This document shows, piece after piece, positions 7,760 through 13,572 of a stretch of 25,198 bases of DNA (its first letter is position 1; each line of letters starts with the position of its first letter). The translations under genes and the position numbers were made by a program. Source of the stretch: an uncultured Clostridia bacterium (lineage in GTDB: Bacteria > Bacillota > Clostridia > Oscillospirales > Acutalibacteraceae); NCBI GenBank assembly GCA_937877675.1, contig CALEIS010000088.1:1-25198 (forward strand), in the 5' to 3' direction. The notes under the pieces are model-generated. The model was given only the letters and a program-made list of their open reading frames with translations. It ran no database searches and was not told the DNA's origin.

Positions 7760-8566
7760 ATGAATGTTTTAATTGCAGTTCTTATAGTTGCAGGAATCGG
7801 TCTTGTTCTCGGTCTTGGCCTTGCTGTTGCATCAATTGTGTTTGCTGTGCCAAAGGATGAAAAGGCAGAAGCAATTCGTGAATGTTTACCAGGTGCTAAC
7901 TGTGGTGCTTGTGGCTTCTCAGGTTGCGATGGCTATGCAGCAGCACTTTCAAAGGGTGACACAGATAACACTGCACTTTGTTCCCCTGGTGGAAATGCAG
8001 TTTCTGCAGATATTGCAGGAATTCTTGGAGTGGCAGCAGGTGAGGTTATGCCTGAGGCGGCTGTCGTGCTTTGTATGGGTCATAATAAAAATGCAAAGCT
8101 TAAATATGAGTATCAAGGTGTTTCAAGTTGTAGAATGGCTACACAACTTTATTCAGGACCAAAGGAATGCTCATATGGTTGTTTAGGTCTTGGCGACTGT
8201 GTTGCTGCTTGTCCTTACAATGCAATTCATATTTGCGACGGTGTTGCAAGAATTAATCCTGTTGAATGTCGTGCGTGTAAAATGTGTGTTAAGACTTGTC
8301 CAAAGGGTCTTATCGAAATGATGCCACTTCATCGTGTTACAGCTGCGGTACTTTGTAAGAATCATAATAAGGGTGCTGTTACAAGAAAAGAATGTACAGC
8401 AGGATGTATAGGCTGTATGAAATGTGTTAAGGCTTGTGAATACGACGCAGTTAAGGTTGAAAATTTTGTTGCCCATGTTGATTATGATAAATGTATCGGA
8501 TGTGGAAAATGTCACGAGGTTTGCCCTGTGGGTGTAATCGACCTTGTTGATATGAAAAAAGTATAA
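7760..8566 (+). CDS. rnfB: Rnf electron transport complex subunit B (ferredoxin-type)
   Basis: Membrane-anchored iron-sulfur protein that takes electrons from reduced ferredoxin. The protein has 268 residues. A transmembrane anchor (about 3-29) is followed by an Fes domain with C48, C51, C56 and C74, then four ferredoxin-like cysteine sets: CLGLGDCVAACP, CRACKMCVKTCP, CIGCMKCVKACE and CIGCGKCHEVCP. The extra clusters relative to short proteobacterial RsxB are typical of clostridial RnfB. The third set ends in CE instead of CP. AAGGAGGGG stands before the ATG at 7760. It is the last gene of the operon and is followed at once by a terminator. Confidence 0.96.
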   Translation: MNVLIAVLIVAGIGLVLGLGLAVASIVFAVPKDEKAEAIRECLPGANCGACGFSGCDGYAAALSKGDTDNTALCSPGGNAVSADIAGILGVAAGEVMPEAAVVLCMGHNKNAKLKYEYQGVSSCRMATQLYSGPKECSYGCLGLGDCVAACPYNAIHICDGVARINPVECRACKMCVKTCPKGLIEMMPLHRVTAAVLCKNHNKGAVTRKECTAGCIGCMKCVKACEYDAVKVENFVAHVDYDKCIGCGKCHEVCPVGVIDLVDMKKV

Positions 8567-8578
8567 ACTAAATTATAA

Positions 8579-8618
8579 AATCCCTGTCAGACATTTCTGA
8601 TGGGGATTATTTTTATAA
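8579..8618 (+). terminator. Rho-independent terminator of the apbE-rnf operon
   Basis: A 12-pair stem joins 8579-8590 with 8597-8608 around a 6-base loop, followed by ATTATTTTTAT. Two of the pairs are G-U and exist only on the plus strand, so the structure acts on the operon transcript. It begins 12 bases after the rnfB stop. Confidence 0.88.
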
Positions 8619-8630
8619 ATATAAGCAAAA

Positions 8631-8664
8631 AAAGATGACTGCCAATTTCTTGACAGCCATCTTT
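8631..8664 (-). terminator. Rho-independent terminator of the small minus-strand unit
   Basis: On the minus strand AAAGATGGCTGTCA pairs over 14 positions (including two G-U) with TGGCAGTCATCTTT around a 6-7 base loop and is followed by a run of T (complement of 8625-8634). On the plus strand the two G-U pairs become A-C mismatches. The orientation therefore matches a transcript coming from the promoter at 9009-9037. It stands tail to tail with the rnf terminator. Confidence 0.8.
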
Positions 8665-8701
8665 CTTTATGAGAAAAATTATTATGAAAAACTATTTGAG
8701 C

Positions 8702-8832
8702 GACTTGCCGATTGCAAGTCTATATATTAAAAATTTCTGTGTAGCGGGAAAAAATAGGGATTGGTGTTATACTTTATGAAAAAGGAAAGGGAAAATTTGT
8801 TGGGGATTGGGAAAAACCCACCACACAGAAAT
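8702..8832 (-). ncRNA. Structured, C-rich RNA region on the minus strand (candidate)
   Basis: Two hairpins are visible. A 16-pair stem joins 8733-8748 with 8817-8832 around a loop of 68 bases; at two positions (8743/8822 and 8745/8820) the plus strand has A-C mismatches while the minus-strand RNA has G-U pairs. A second perfect 7-pair hairpin joins 8702-8708 with 8714-8720. The loop of the large stem, read on the minus strand, is almost free of internal pairing and has several C-rich stretches (CCCAATCCCC, TTTTCCCTTTCC, CCAATCCC) that are complementary to purine-rich ribosome binding sites. It could be a 3' untranslated region of the small ORF or a separate small RNA. I do not recognise an RNA family. 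Confidence 0.5.
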
Positions 8833-8850
8833 ATTAAACAAACTAAAGGA

Positions 8851-8895
8851 AAAATCTTGTTCAGCTTTATGCTGCGAAGCCAAGTAACTGAACAA
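8851..8895 (-). terminator. Possible early terminator or attenuator at the end of the 36-codon ORF
   Basis: TTGTTCAG and CTGAACAA (8888-8895 and 8857-8864) form an 8-pair stem on the minus strand, with the last codons and stop of the small ORF inside its 23-base loop. It is followed by GATTTTTCCTTT. If it terminates, the small mRNA would be about 150 nucleotides; if it leaks, the transcript continues through the C-rich RNA region. Confidence 0.45.
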
Positions 8896-8977
8896 CCTTG
8901 AGAAGTGACTTGATTGAGAACTCTTCGTGAATTAACTCAACAGCAAGTTTCATCTGCTCGTTTTCGGCGTTATACAC
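8867..8977 (-). CDS. Small protein of 36 residues, unknown function
   Basis: Short ORF with complete expression signals: a sigma-A promoter at 9009-9037, AAAGGAGG (8985-8992) 7 bases before the GTG start at 8975-8977, and a stop at 8867. The product begins MYNAENEQMKLAVELI and ends LLKVVQLLGFAA. It has an acidic N-terminal third, then alternating hydrophobic and charged positions that suggest an amphipathic helix. There is no signal peptide, no cysteine and no known motif that I recognise. A second in-frame ATG at codon 9 lacks a ribosome binding site. The upstream region carries a cluster of palindromic operator-like sites. It could be a regulatory or interacting peptide; coding is inferred from signals, not from conservation. 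Confidence 0.6.
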   Translation of the reverse strand: MYNAENEQMKLAVELIHEEFSIKSLLKVVQLLGFAA

Positions 8978-9008
8978 TCTACCGCCTCCTTTATTCTGTT
9001 GTGGCTAT

Positions 9009-9037
9009 ATAATAACAGATAAAAAACAAAAAGTCAA
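9009..9037 (-). promoter_or_regulatory. Promoter of the small minus-strand unit
   Basis: On the minus strand TTGACT (9032-9037) and TATTAT (9009-9014) are separated by 17 bases, close to consensus. The expected start near 9002 gives a leader of about 25 nucleotides to the GTG at 8977. A TGCACAA half-site (9045-9051) abuts the -35 box and a full palindrome lies at 9067-9085. Confidence 0.75.
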
Positions 9038-9066
9038 GTGTTTTTGCACAATAAAAATATATAATA

Positions 9067-9249
9067 TTTGTGCAATATGCACAAAGAGTATAAAAACATA
9101 AATGTTTGCAGAGTGTGTAATAATGATTTAGTCAAATTTTAAGTTTTTGTGTAATTTGTACAAAGAAAAGGTAATTATATGTAAAAATAAACCAAAACAA
9201 GAAGATAATCTCATAAAAAAGCTTAAAAAGTTTGTGCAAATTTTTTAAA
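9067..9249. promoter_or_regulatory. Cluster of operator-like palindromes, TTTGTGCA-N3-TGCACAAA
   Basis: 9067-9085 is a perfect 8+3+8 dyad (TTTGTGCA ATA TGCACAAA). 9146-9164 has the same arm length and spacer with two arm mismatches (TTTGTGTA ATT TGTACAAA). Single arms occur at 9231-9238 and 9045-9051. The full site is centred about 74 bases before the likely transcription start of the small unit, a position usual for an activator. I cannot assign a regulator family. The rest of 8978-9310 is AT-rich and holds nothing else that I can support apart from the promoter and the flanking terminator. Confidence 0.5.
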
Positions 9250-9273
9250 AAATTATTTTTAAATATAAAAAAA

Positions 9274-9293
9274 GAGGTTGATTTCTCAACCTC
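9274..9293 (-). terminator. Rho-independent terminator of the GPH transporter gene
   Basis: Perfect 7-pair hairpin, GAGGTTG (9274-9280) with CAACCTC (9287-9293), loop of 6. On the minus strand it runs straight into seven T residues. It begins 17 bases after the stop at 9311. A weaker T-run on the other side could make it work in both directions. Confidence 0.85.
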
Positions 9294-9310
9294 AAATTTT
9301 TTTAATTATA

Positions 9311-10801
9311 TTATTTTACTTGTTCATTTTCCATTTCAGCACGTTTCTGAAGAAGTGCTTCGTGGAAATCTTCCTTTGTCTTGCCTGTGAGTTTATAGAA
9401 GAAGAAAGGAACACCTGCAAGGAACATCATAATACCGTGCATAATTGTGTAGAAGAACAAGAGTGTAACCTTTGTATCAAGGCTCTGTACTGGGGTTGGC
9501 ACAAGGTCAGTTGGCTGGATATAACCGATAATTGAACCATCACCATAGAGAATAAGTGGAGCAACTGTACTTGCGATTGTACCACTGATAAGTGTACCGA
9601 TACCGATAACAAATGGGAATGATGCGTCAAGACGTTTACCTGTTTTAAGTTCAATTGTTTCAAGAACGTCTGCCTGGAACATAGAAGGAAGAAGGTTAGA
9701 TGCACCAAATTGTAAACCGATAAGGAACAAGAAGATAATAAATACAACCTGTAAAAGACCTTTTCCAGTTGTGAAATAGAGATAACCAATACCAAATGCT
9801 GCACAGTTTGCAATAAGTGAATAAATACCACTTGCGATATAAAGTTGTCTTGCATCAAACTTCTTCAAAAGGAAGTTAATTACGAGCATACCAACTGCTG
9901 TACCGATACCAACAGGAAGAACAAAGAGGATTTTCTTTGAAATATCACCAAGAACTGCTGCTGCGATGAATGCTTCCATATATGTAGCAATACCACGGAA
10001 ACTCTTTAAGAATTCAGAAAAGATAATTGTCCAAGCATATTTGTTTGTAACAATATCCTTGAAGCCTAAGAGAGGATTTTTCTTTTCTGCGGTATAAACA
10101 GTTCTTTCACGAACCATTTTCATACCAAATAAAACTGTAATAATACCAACAACACTGCAAAGAGCTGCAGAGATTATGTACTGTAAACCTTCAACGCTAC
10201 GGATGCTTGTTCCTGTAACAGCTTCAATAAGTGCAGTATTATCCTTGTTCCAGATAAGACCGATAACAAGAACGATAACAACAGGTGCAGAGTTACCAAC
10301 AGCAGATGAAATTGAACGGAATGAAAGAACCTGGTCACGTTCTTTAAGGTTTGGTGTCATAACATTGGCAACCATATTGATAGAATTACCGAATGTACAG
10401 AAAACAGACCAAAGAACCGCAATAGTAACAATATAGATGAAAAGAATTGTGCCAGAAAGACCAGCAGGTGCCCAGAAAGAGAGCATCATAACTATTGCCA
10501 TAGGTACAGCAACCAACATGGCAATTGGTCTGAATTTACCACCCTTGCCCATTCTTCTACCGTCAATATACATAACGATAAAGAAGTTAAGTACAAATGG
10601 AATAATGCTTGTTAACAAGTTGAAAAGTGATGTTTGTTCTTCAGGTAAACGAAGAACATTGACGAGATAAGCGTTTCTGTTACCGCCAACCATACCAGTC
10701 ATAGTTGTGTAAAAGAAAACACCCATAAGGTACATAATGAATTCGCCTTTACCAACATGCTTTTGCTCATTTTGAGCTTGAATAGCTTTTGTGTTGCTCA
10801 T
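9311..10801 (-). CDS. MFS/GPH-family sugar:cation symporter
   Basis: Integral membrane protein of 496 residues with about twelve transmembrane segments, in the glycoside-pentoside-hexuronide (GPH) family of cation-coupled symporters. The loop between helices 2 and 3 has DGRRMGKGGKFRP (about 80-92), the GPH counterpart of the usual D-R-T-x-W-G-K-F-R-P motif. Segment patterns in the second half also fit. The substrate, probably a glycoside, cannot be read from sequence and no glycosidase or sugar-metabolism gene lies beside it. The ATG at 10801 has AAGGAAGGG upstream. It is a single-gene unit with an extended -10 promoter and a terminator at 9274-9293. Confidence 0.85.
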   Translation of the reverse strand: MSNTKAIQAQNEQKHVGKGEFIMYLMGVFFYTTMTGMVGGNRNAYLVNVLRLPEEQTSLFNLLTSIIPFVLNFFIVMYIDGRRMGKGGKFRPIAMLVAVPMAIVMMLSFWAPAGLSGTILFIYIVTIAVLWSVFCTFGNSINMVANVMTPNLKERDQVLSFRSISSAVGNSAPVVIVLVIGLIWNKDNTALIEAVTGTSIRSVEGLQYIISAALCSVVGIITVLFGMKMVRERTVYTAEKKNPLLGFKDIVTNKYAWTIIFSEFLKSFRGIATYMEAFIAAAVLGDISKKILFVLPVGIGTAVGMLVINFLLKKFDARQLYIASGIYSLIANCAAFGIGYLYFTTGKGLLQVVFIIFLFLIGLQFGASNLLPSMFQADVLETIELKTGKRLDASFPFVIGIGTLISGTIASTVAPLILYGDGSIIGYIQPTDLVPTPVQSLDTKVTLLFFYTIMHGIMMFLAGVPFFFYKLTGKTKEDFHEALLQKRAEMENEQVK

Positions 10802-10831
10802 AAAACCCTTCCTTTATTATAAAGATAGGTT

Positions 10832-10840
10832 ATTATAACA
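10832..10840 (-). promoter_or_regulatory. Extended -10 promoter of the GPH transporter gene
   Basis: The minus strand reads TGTTATAAT, a TGn-extended -10 box, 31 bases before the ATG. The expected -35 position is a T-rich stretch that overlaps the T-run of the upstream terminator and has no good hexamer. Confidence 0.5.
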
Positions 10841-10860
10841 TATATAATGAAAATAAAAAA

Positions 10861-10891
10861 GACTGCTAATTTCACGAAAAAATCAACAGTC
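10861..10891 (-). terminator. Rho-independent terminator of the tmk-trmB operon
   Basis: GACTG (10887-10891 side) pairs with CAGTC (10861-10865 side), and the inner bases extend the stem to 12 pairs on the minus strand, including G-U pairs, around a loop of about 7. Six T residues follow on the minus strand (10855-10860). It begins 20 bases after the trmB stop. Confidence 0.8.
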
Positions 10892-10911
10892 CGTTGTGTA
10901 TAATTACTATT

Positions 10912-11583
10912 TTATTTGAGCCTTGCAACAAGTCGATGAATTGGTAGTCCCATATCCACGAATTTCTGCTCATACTCTGTAACGATATTTCCCTCAAAAT
11001 CACTCTTATGTAAATCAAGGGAAATTTCAGAAAGAACAAATCCATTTTGTGAAAAACTTTCAAGGGAATATTCAAAGAATCCCTGACTATCAGTTTTCTG
11101 TGCAATAAAGCCATCGTCAACAAGTAACTTTTTATAAATATCTAAAAACAATTTGCTTGTAAGTCTGTGACTTTCGTGACGAGATTTTGGAAATGGTGTA
11201 CTGAAATTAAGATAGATTTCACAGATAGTCTTTTCTTTAATAAAAAGTGGAAGATACTCTGCTTTCATTTCAAGGAAACGGATATTTTCTATTCCCTCAT
11301 TTTTAACTCTTTCACAAGCCTCGACCAAAACAGTTGGCACACATTCAATGGCAAGGATGTTTTTGTCAGGGTTGCGTTTTGCATATTCACAGGCAAATTG
11401 CCCTTTGCCACAACCGATTTCCATTACTATGGGAGCTTCTCTTCCAAAGATTTCTTCTAGATTAAAAAACTTTTCGTTTTCATCATCTGTACGGAAATCG
11501 AAAGATTCCAATGTATAAGGAATACGTAAGTCGCTGCAATTTTCACGTCTTGATGTAAGATTTCTAATTTTTCTTGGTCTCAT
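10912..11583 (-). CDS. trmB: tRNA (guanine-N7-)-methyltransferase
   Basis: Class I SAM-dependent methyltransferase that makes m7G46 in the variable loop of tRNA. The protein has 223 residues, normal length. The SAM-binding loop is MEIGCGKG (54-61), followed by the acidic strand end AIECVPT (78-84). The C-terminal substrate loop TEYEQKF (202-208) is intact. The central motif, usually N-F-S-D-P-W-P-K-x-R-H, here reads NFSTPFPKSRH (126-136), with Thr and Phe in place of the conserved Asp and Trp. Start ATG at 11583 has AAGG 10 bases upstream. It is the last gene of the nine-gene operon, 5 bases after the lysoplasmalogenase stop. Confidence 0.92.
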   Translation of the reverse strand: MRPRKIRNLTSRRENCSDLRIPYTLESFDFRTDDENEKFFNLEEIFGREAPIVMEIGCGKGQFACEYAKRNPDKNILAIECVPTVLVEACERVKNEGIENIRFLEMKAEYLPLFIKEKTICEIYLNFSTPFPKSRHESHRLTSKLFLDIYKKLLVDDGFIAQKTDSQGFFEYSLESFSQNGFVLSEISLDLHKSDFEGNIVTEYEQKFVDMGLPIHRLVARLK

Positions 11584-11588
11584 AGTGT

Positions 11589-12338
11589 TTATACCTTAAT
11601 AAATAAAATTGATGTTGATAAAAGTAATTGTGCAAGGAAATAAGCATACAAACTAACTGTTTTAATTGTCTTGTTACCCTTACCACTACCTAAAAGTCTA
11701 ATTCCCAAAGTAAGGTCGGAAATAAAGAAGAAGATTGCACCCACAAGGAGAATAAGCATACCGATAAGTCCATTTTCTGCTCCTGATGTGAAATATGTAA
11801 CACCAAAAGCACAGGATTTAATGAGCATTACCATAAGGAATGCACTGTATATGTACAAAGCAATTTGCATAAACAGGTTTTTATATTCAAATTTGAATAC
11901 AGGTTTAAGCATAAGTGCAAATGCCACAAAAAGAACAAAGAAAGCTATAATTTCAGGAATTACAAAGAATTTATAGTTTGTTGTTAAAGATGCAGTTGCT
12001 TTTACGAAAGCAGTTACATAGAAAATATGTCCTACTAAAAATCCCGCAGCACCGATATAAACCACGGACATTCGTGGATTTCCCGGTGGGTGAGGAATGT
12101 GCATAAACAAGTCACCAAACCACCCTAAAAGCAATCCAACAATCATTAAATTCGCATATTCTGAGTGGTTGTTTGTAAGAAACATTCCGATAATTCCAAT
12201 TCCCACAAAAGCTGTTGCTGCAACCATCTTACATGAAAGAGATTTCTTTGATGGCTCAGGCCAATATGCCTTGTCATATAATGGAACAAAAATGAAAAAC
12301 AGAATATAACATATCCCTAATAAAACTTTCAATCCCAT
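11589..12338 (-). CDS. Lysoplasmalogenase (YhhN/TMEM86 family)
   Basis: Integral membrane protein of 249 residues with about eight transmembrane segments. The family hydrolyses the vinyl ether bond of lysoplasmalogens. That fits an anaerobe with plasmalogen lipids, though activity of bacterial members is not always shown. Conserved family stretches are LLGWFGDLFM (about 70), FLVGHIFYVTAF (about 100) and AIFFFISDLTLG (about 205), which carry the acidic residues expected at the active site. I chose ATG at 12338, with AAGGG just upstream, over a TTG at 12344 that overlaps that site. It lies 10 bases after the U32 gene in the same operon. Confidence 0.83.
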   Translation of the reverse strand: MGLKVLLGICYILFFIFVPLYDKAYWPEPSKKSLSCKMVAATAFVGIGIIGMFLTNNHSEYANLMIVGLLLGWFGDLFMHIPHPPGNPRMSVVYIGAAGFLVGHIFYVTAFVKATASLTTNYKFFVIPEIIAFFVLFVAFALMLKPVFKFEYKNLFMQIALYIYSAFLMVMLIKSCAFGVTYFTSGAENGLIGMLILLVGAIFFFISDLTLGIRLLGSGKGNKTIKTVSLYAYFLAQLLLSTSILFIKV

Positions 12339-12347
12339 AATCAACCC

Positions 12348-13568
12348 TTATTTCTCTTTTCTTAATAATGTTCCTGCAGGGAACACCAAATCACTCTTTA
12401 TTTTTACTGTCATCATTGGATGTGGTGCAGATTCAATCTCGTTATCATCCTTATCGAGAAGCTGTTCTGCTGTGAATACCACTGGCTCTGTTGATGGTTG
12501 AAGAGCATCAAGCACATCACCCTTTGAGAATTTATTTCTCTGCTCAGCAATAATGTAACCATCACGGCAATCCTTAACTTCTGCCATTACATCATAGTGA
12601 CGCTTATATCCACCTTCAAAACTGATGTTTGCATCTTCGTTAGGTGCATTAAAGTAAAAGCCTGTACAATAGTCACGGTAACTTACCTTGTAAACCTCAT
12701 CAATTGCCCATTGTGGTGCTTTGAAATCATCTGATGGATTTTTAAGATATGCGTCAATAGCAACACGATAAGCATTTGTGATGACTGCTGCATAGTATGC
12801 AGATTTTGCTCTGCCTTCGATTTTGAAGCTTGAAATACCTGCCTTAACCATTTCAGGAATATGCTCAATCATGCACATATCCTTTGAGTTAAGAATGTAA
12901 GTACCTTCCTTGCTATCCTGAATAGGGAAATACATGCCGTCACGCTTAACTTCCATAATAGCATATTCCCAACGACAAGGTTGAGCACATTCACCACGGT
13001 TTGCATCACGATTAACAAGGTAGTTTGAAAGCAAACATCTGCCTGAGAATGAAACACACATAGCACCGTGAACAAAACATTCGATTTCAAGGTCTTTTGG
13101 CACCTTTGCTCTGATTTCAGCAATTTCTGTTATGGACAATTCACGAGCAGTAACAACACGGGAAGCACCCATATTGTAAAACTCATTTGCAGTAACATAG
13201 TTAACAATACCTGCTTGAGTTGAAATGTGAACAGGTACATTAGGTGCATATTTTTTACAAAGTGAAAGCACACCAATATCTGCAACGATAAAAGCGTCAA
13301 CACCAATGTCAGCCCATCTTTCAAGATAAGATGGTAACTTTAAAATCTCATCATTTCTCGCAAGAGTGTTACAAGTAAGATACACTTTAACACCCTTTGC
13401 ATGACAAAGGTCAACTGCTTCTTTTAATTGTTCAAAATTAAAATTCTGTGGTGCTGCTCTCATTCCAAAAGCATCACCGCCAAGATAAACTGCATCGGCA
13501 CCGTACATTAAAGCGGCTTCCAGTCGCTCACGGTCACCGGCAGGGGATAATAATTCAGGTATAATCAT
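12348..13568 (-). CDS. U32 peptidase family protein, TrhP-like (tRNA hydroxylation)
   Basis: Member of the U32 family, long annotated as collagenase-like protease. The related TrhP proteins (YegQ in E. coli, YrrN/YrrO in B. subtilis) are needed for 5-hydroxyuridine at position 34 of tRNA. From the start MIIPELLSPAGDRERL the protein has 406 residues. The diagnostic cysteine region is ECFVHGAMCVSFSGRC, then RGECAQPCRW, giving C171, C178, C194 and C198, probable iron-sulfur ligands. An in-frame ATG at 13586 would add six residues and overlap mltG; I prefer 13568 because it gives the usual family N-terminus and GGAG lies about 12 bases before it. The mltG-U32 order resembles B. subtilis yrrL-yrrM-yrrN-yrrO, but no trmR (yrrM) stands between them. 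Confidence 0.88.
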   Translation of the reverse strand: MIIPELLSPAGDRERLEAALMYGADAVYLGGDAFGMRAAPQNFNFEQLKEAVDLCHAKGVKVYLTCNTLARNDEILKLPSYLERWADIGVDAFIVADIGVLSLCKKYAPNVPVHISTQAGIVNYVTANEFYNMGASRVVTARELSITEIAEIRAKVPKDLEIECFVHGAMCVSFSGRCLLSNYLVNRDANRGECAQPCRWEYAIMEVKRDGMYFPIQDSKEGTYILNSKDMCMIEHIPEMVKAGISSFKIEGRAKSAYYAAVITNAYRVAIDAYLKNPSDDFKAPQWAIDEVYKVSYRDYCTGFYFNAPNEDANISFEGGYKRHYDVMAEVKDCRDGYIIAEQRNKFSKGDVLDALQPSTEPVVFTAEQLLDKDDNEIESAPHPMMTVKIKSDLVFPAGTLLRKEK

Positions 13569-13572
13569 TCTA

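Noticed and set aside
8776..8901. Plus-strand ORF of 41 codons starting ATGAAAAAGG
   Set aside because: It has no ribosome binding site, crosses both arms of the minus-strand stem and overlaps the better supported 36-codon ORF on the other strand.
9427..9858. 143-codon minus-strand ORF inside the GPH transporter
   Set aside because: It is a frame-shifted shadow of the transporter; the family match of the longer frame is continuous through the region.
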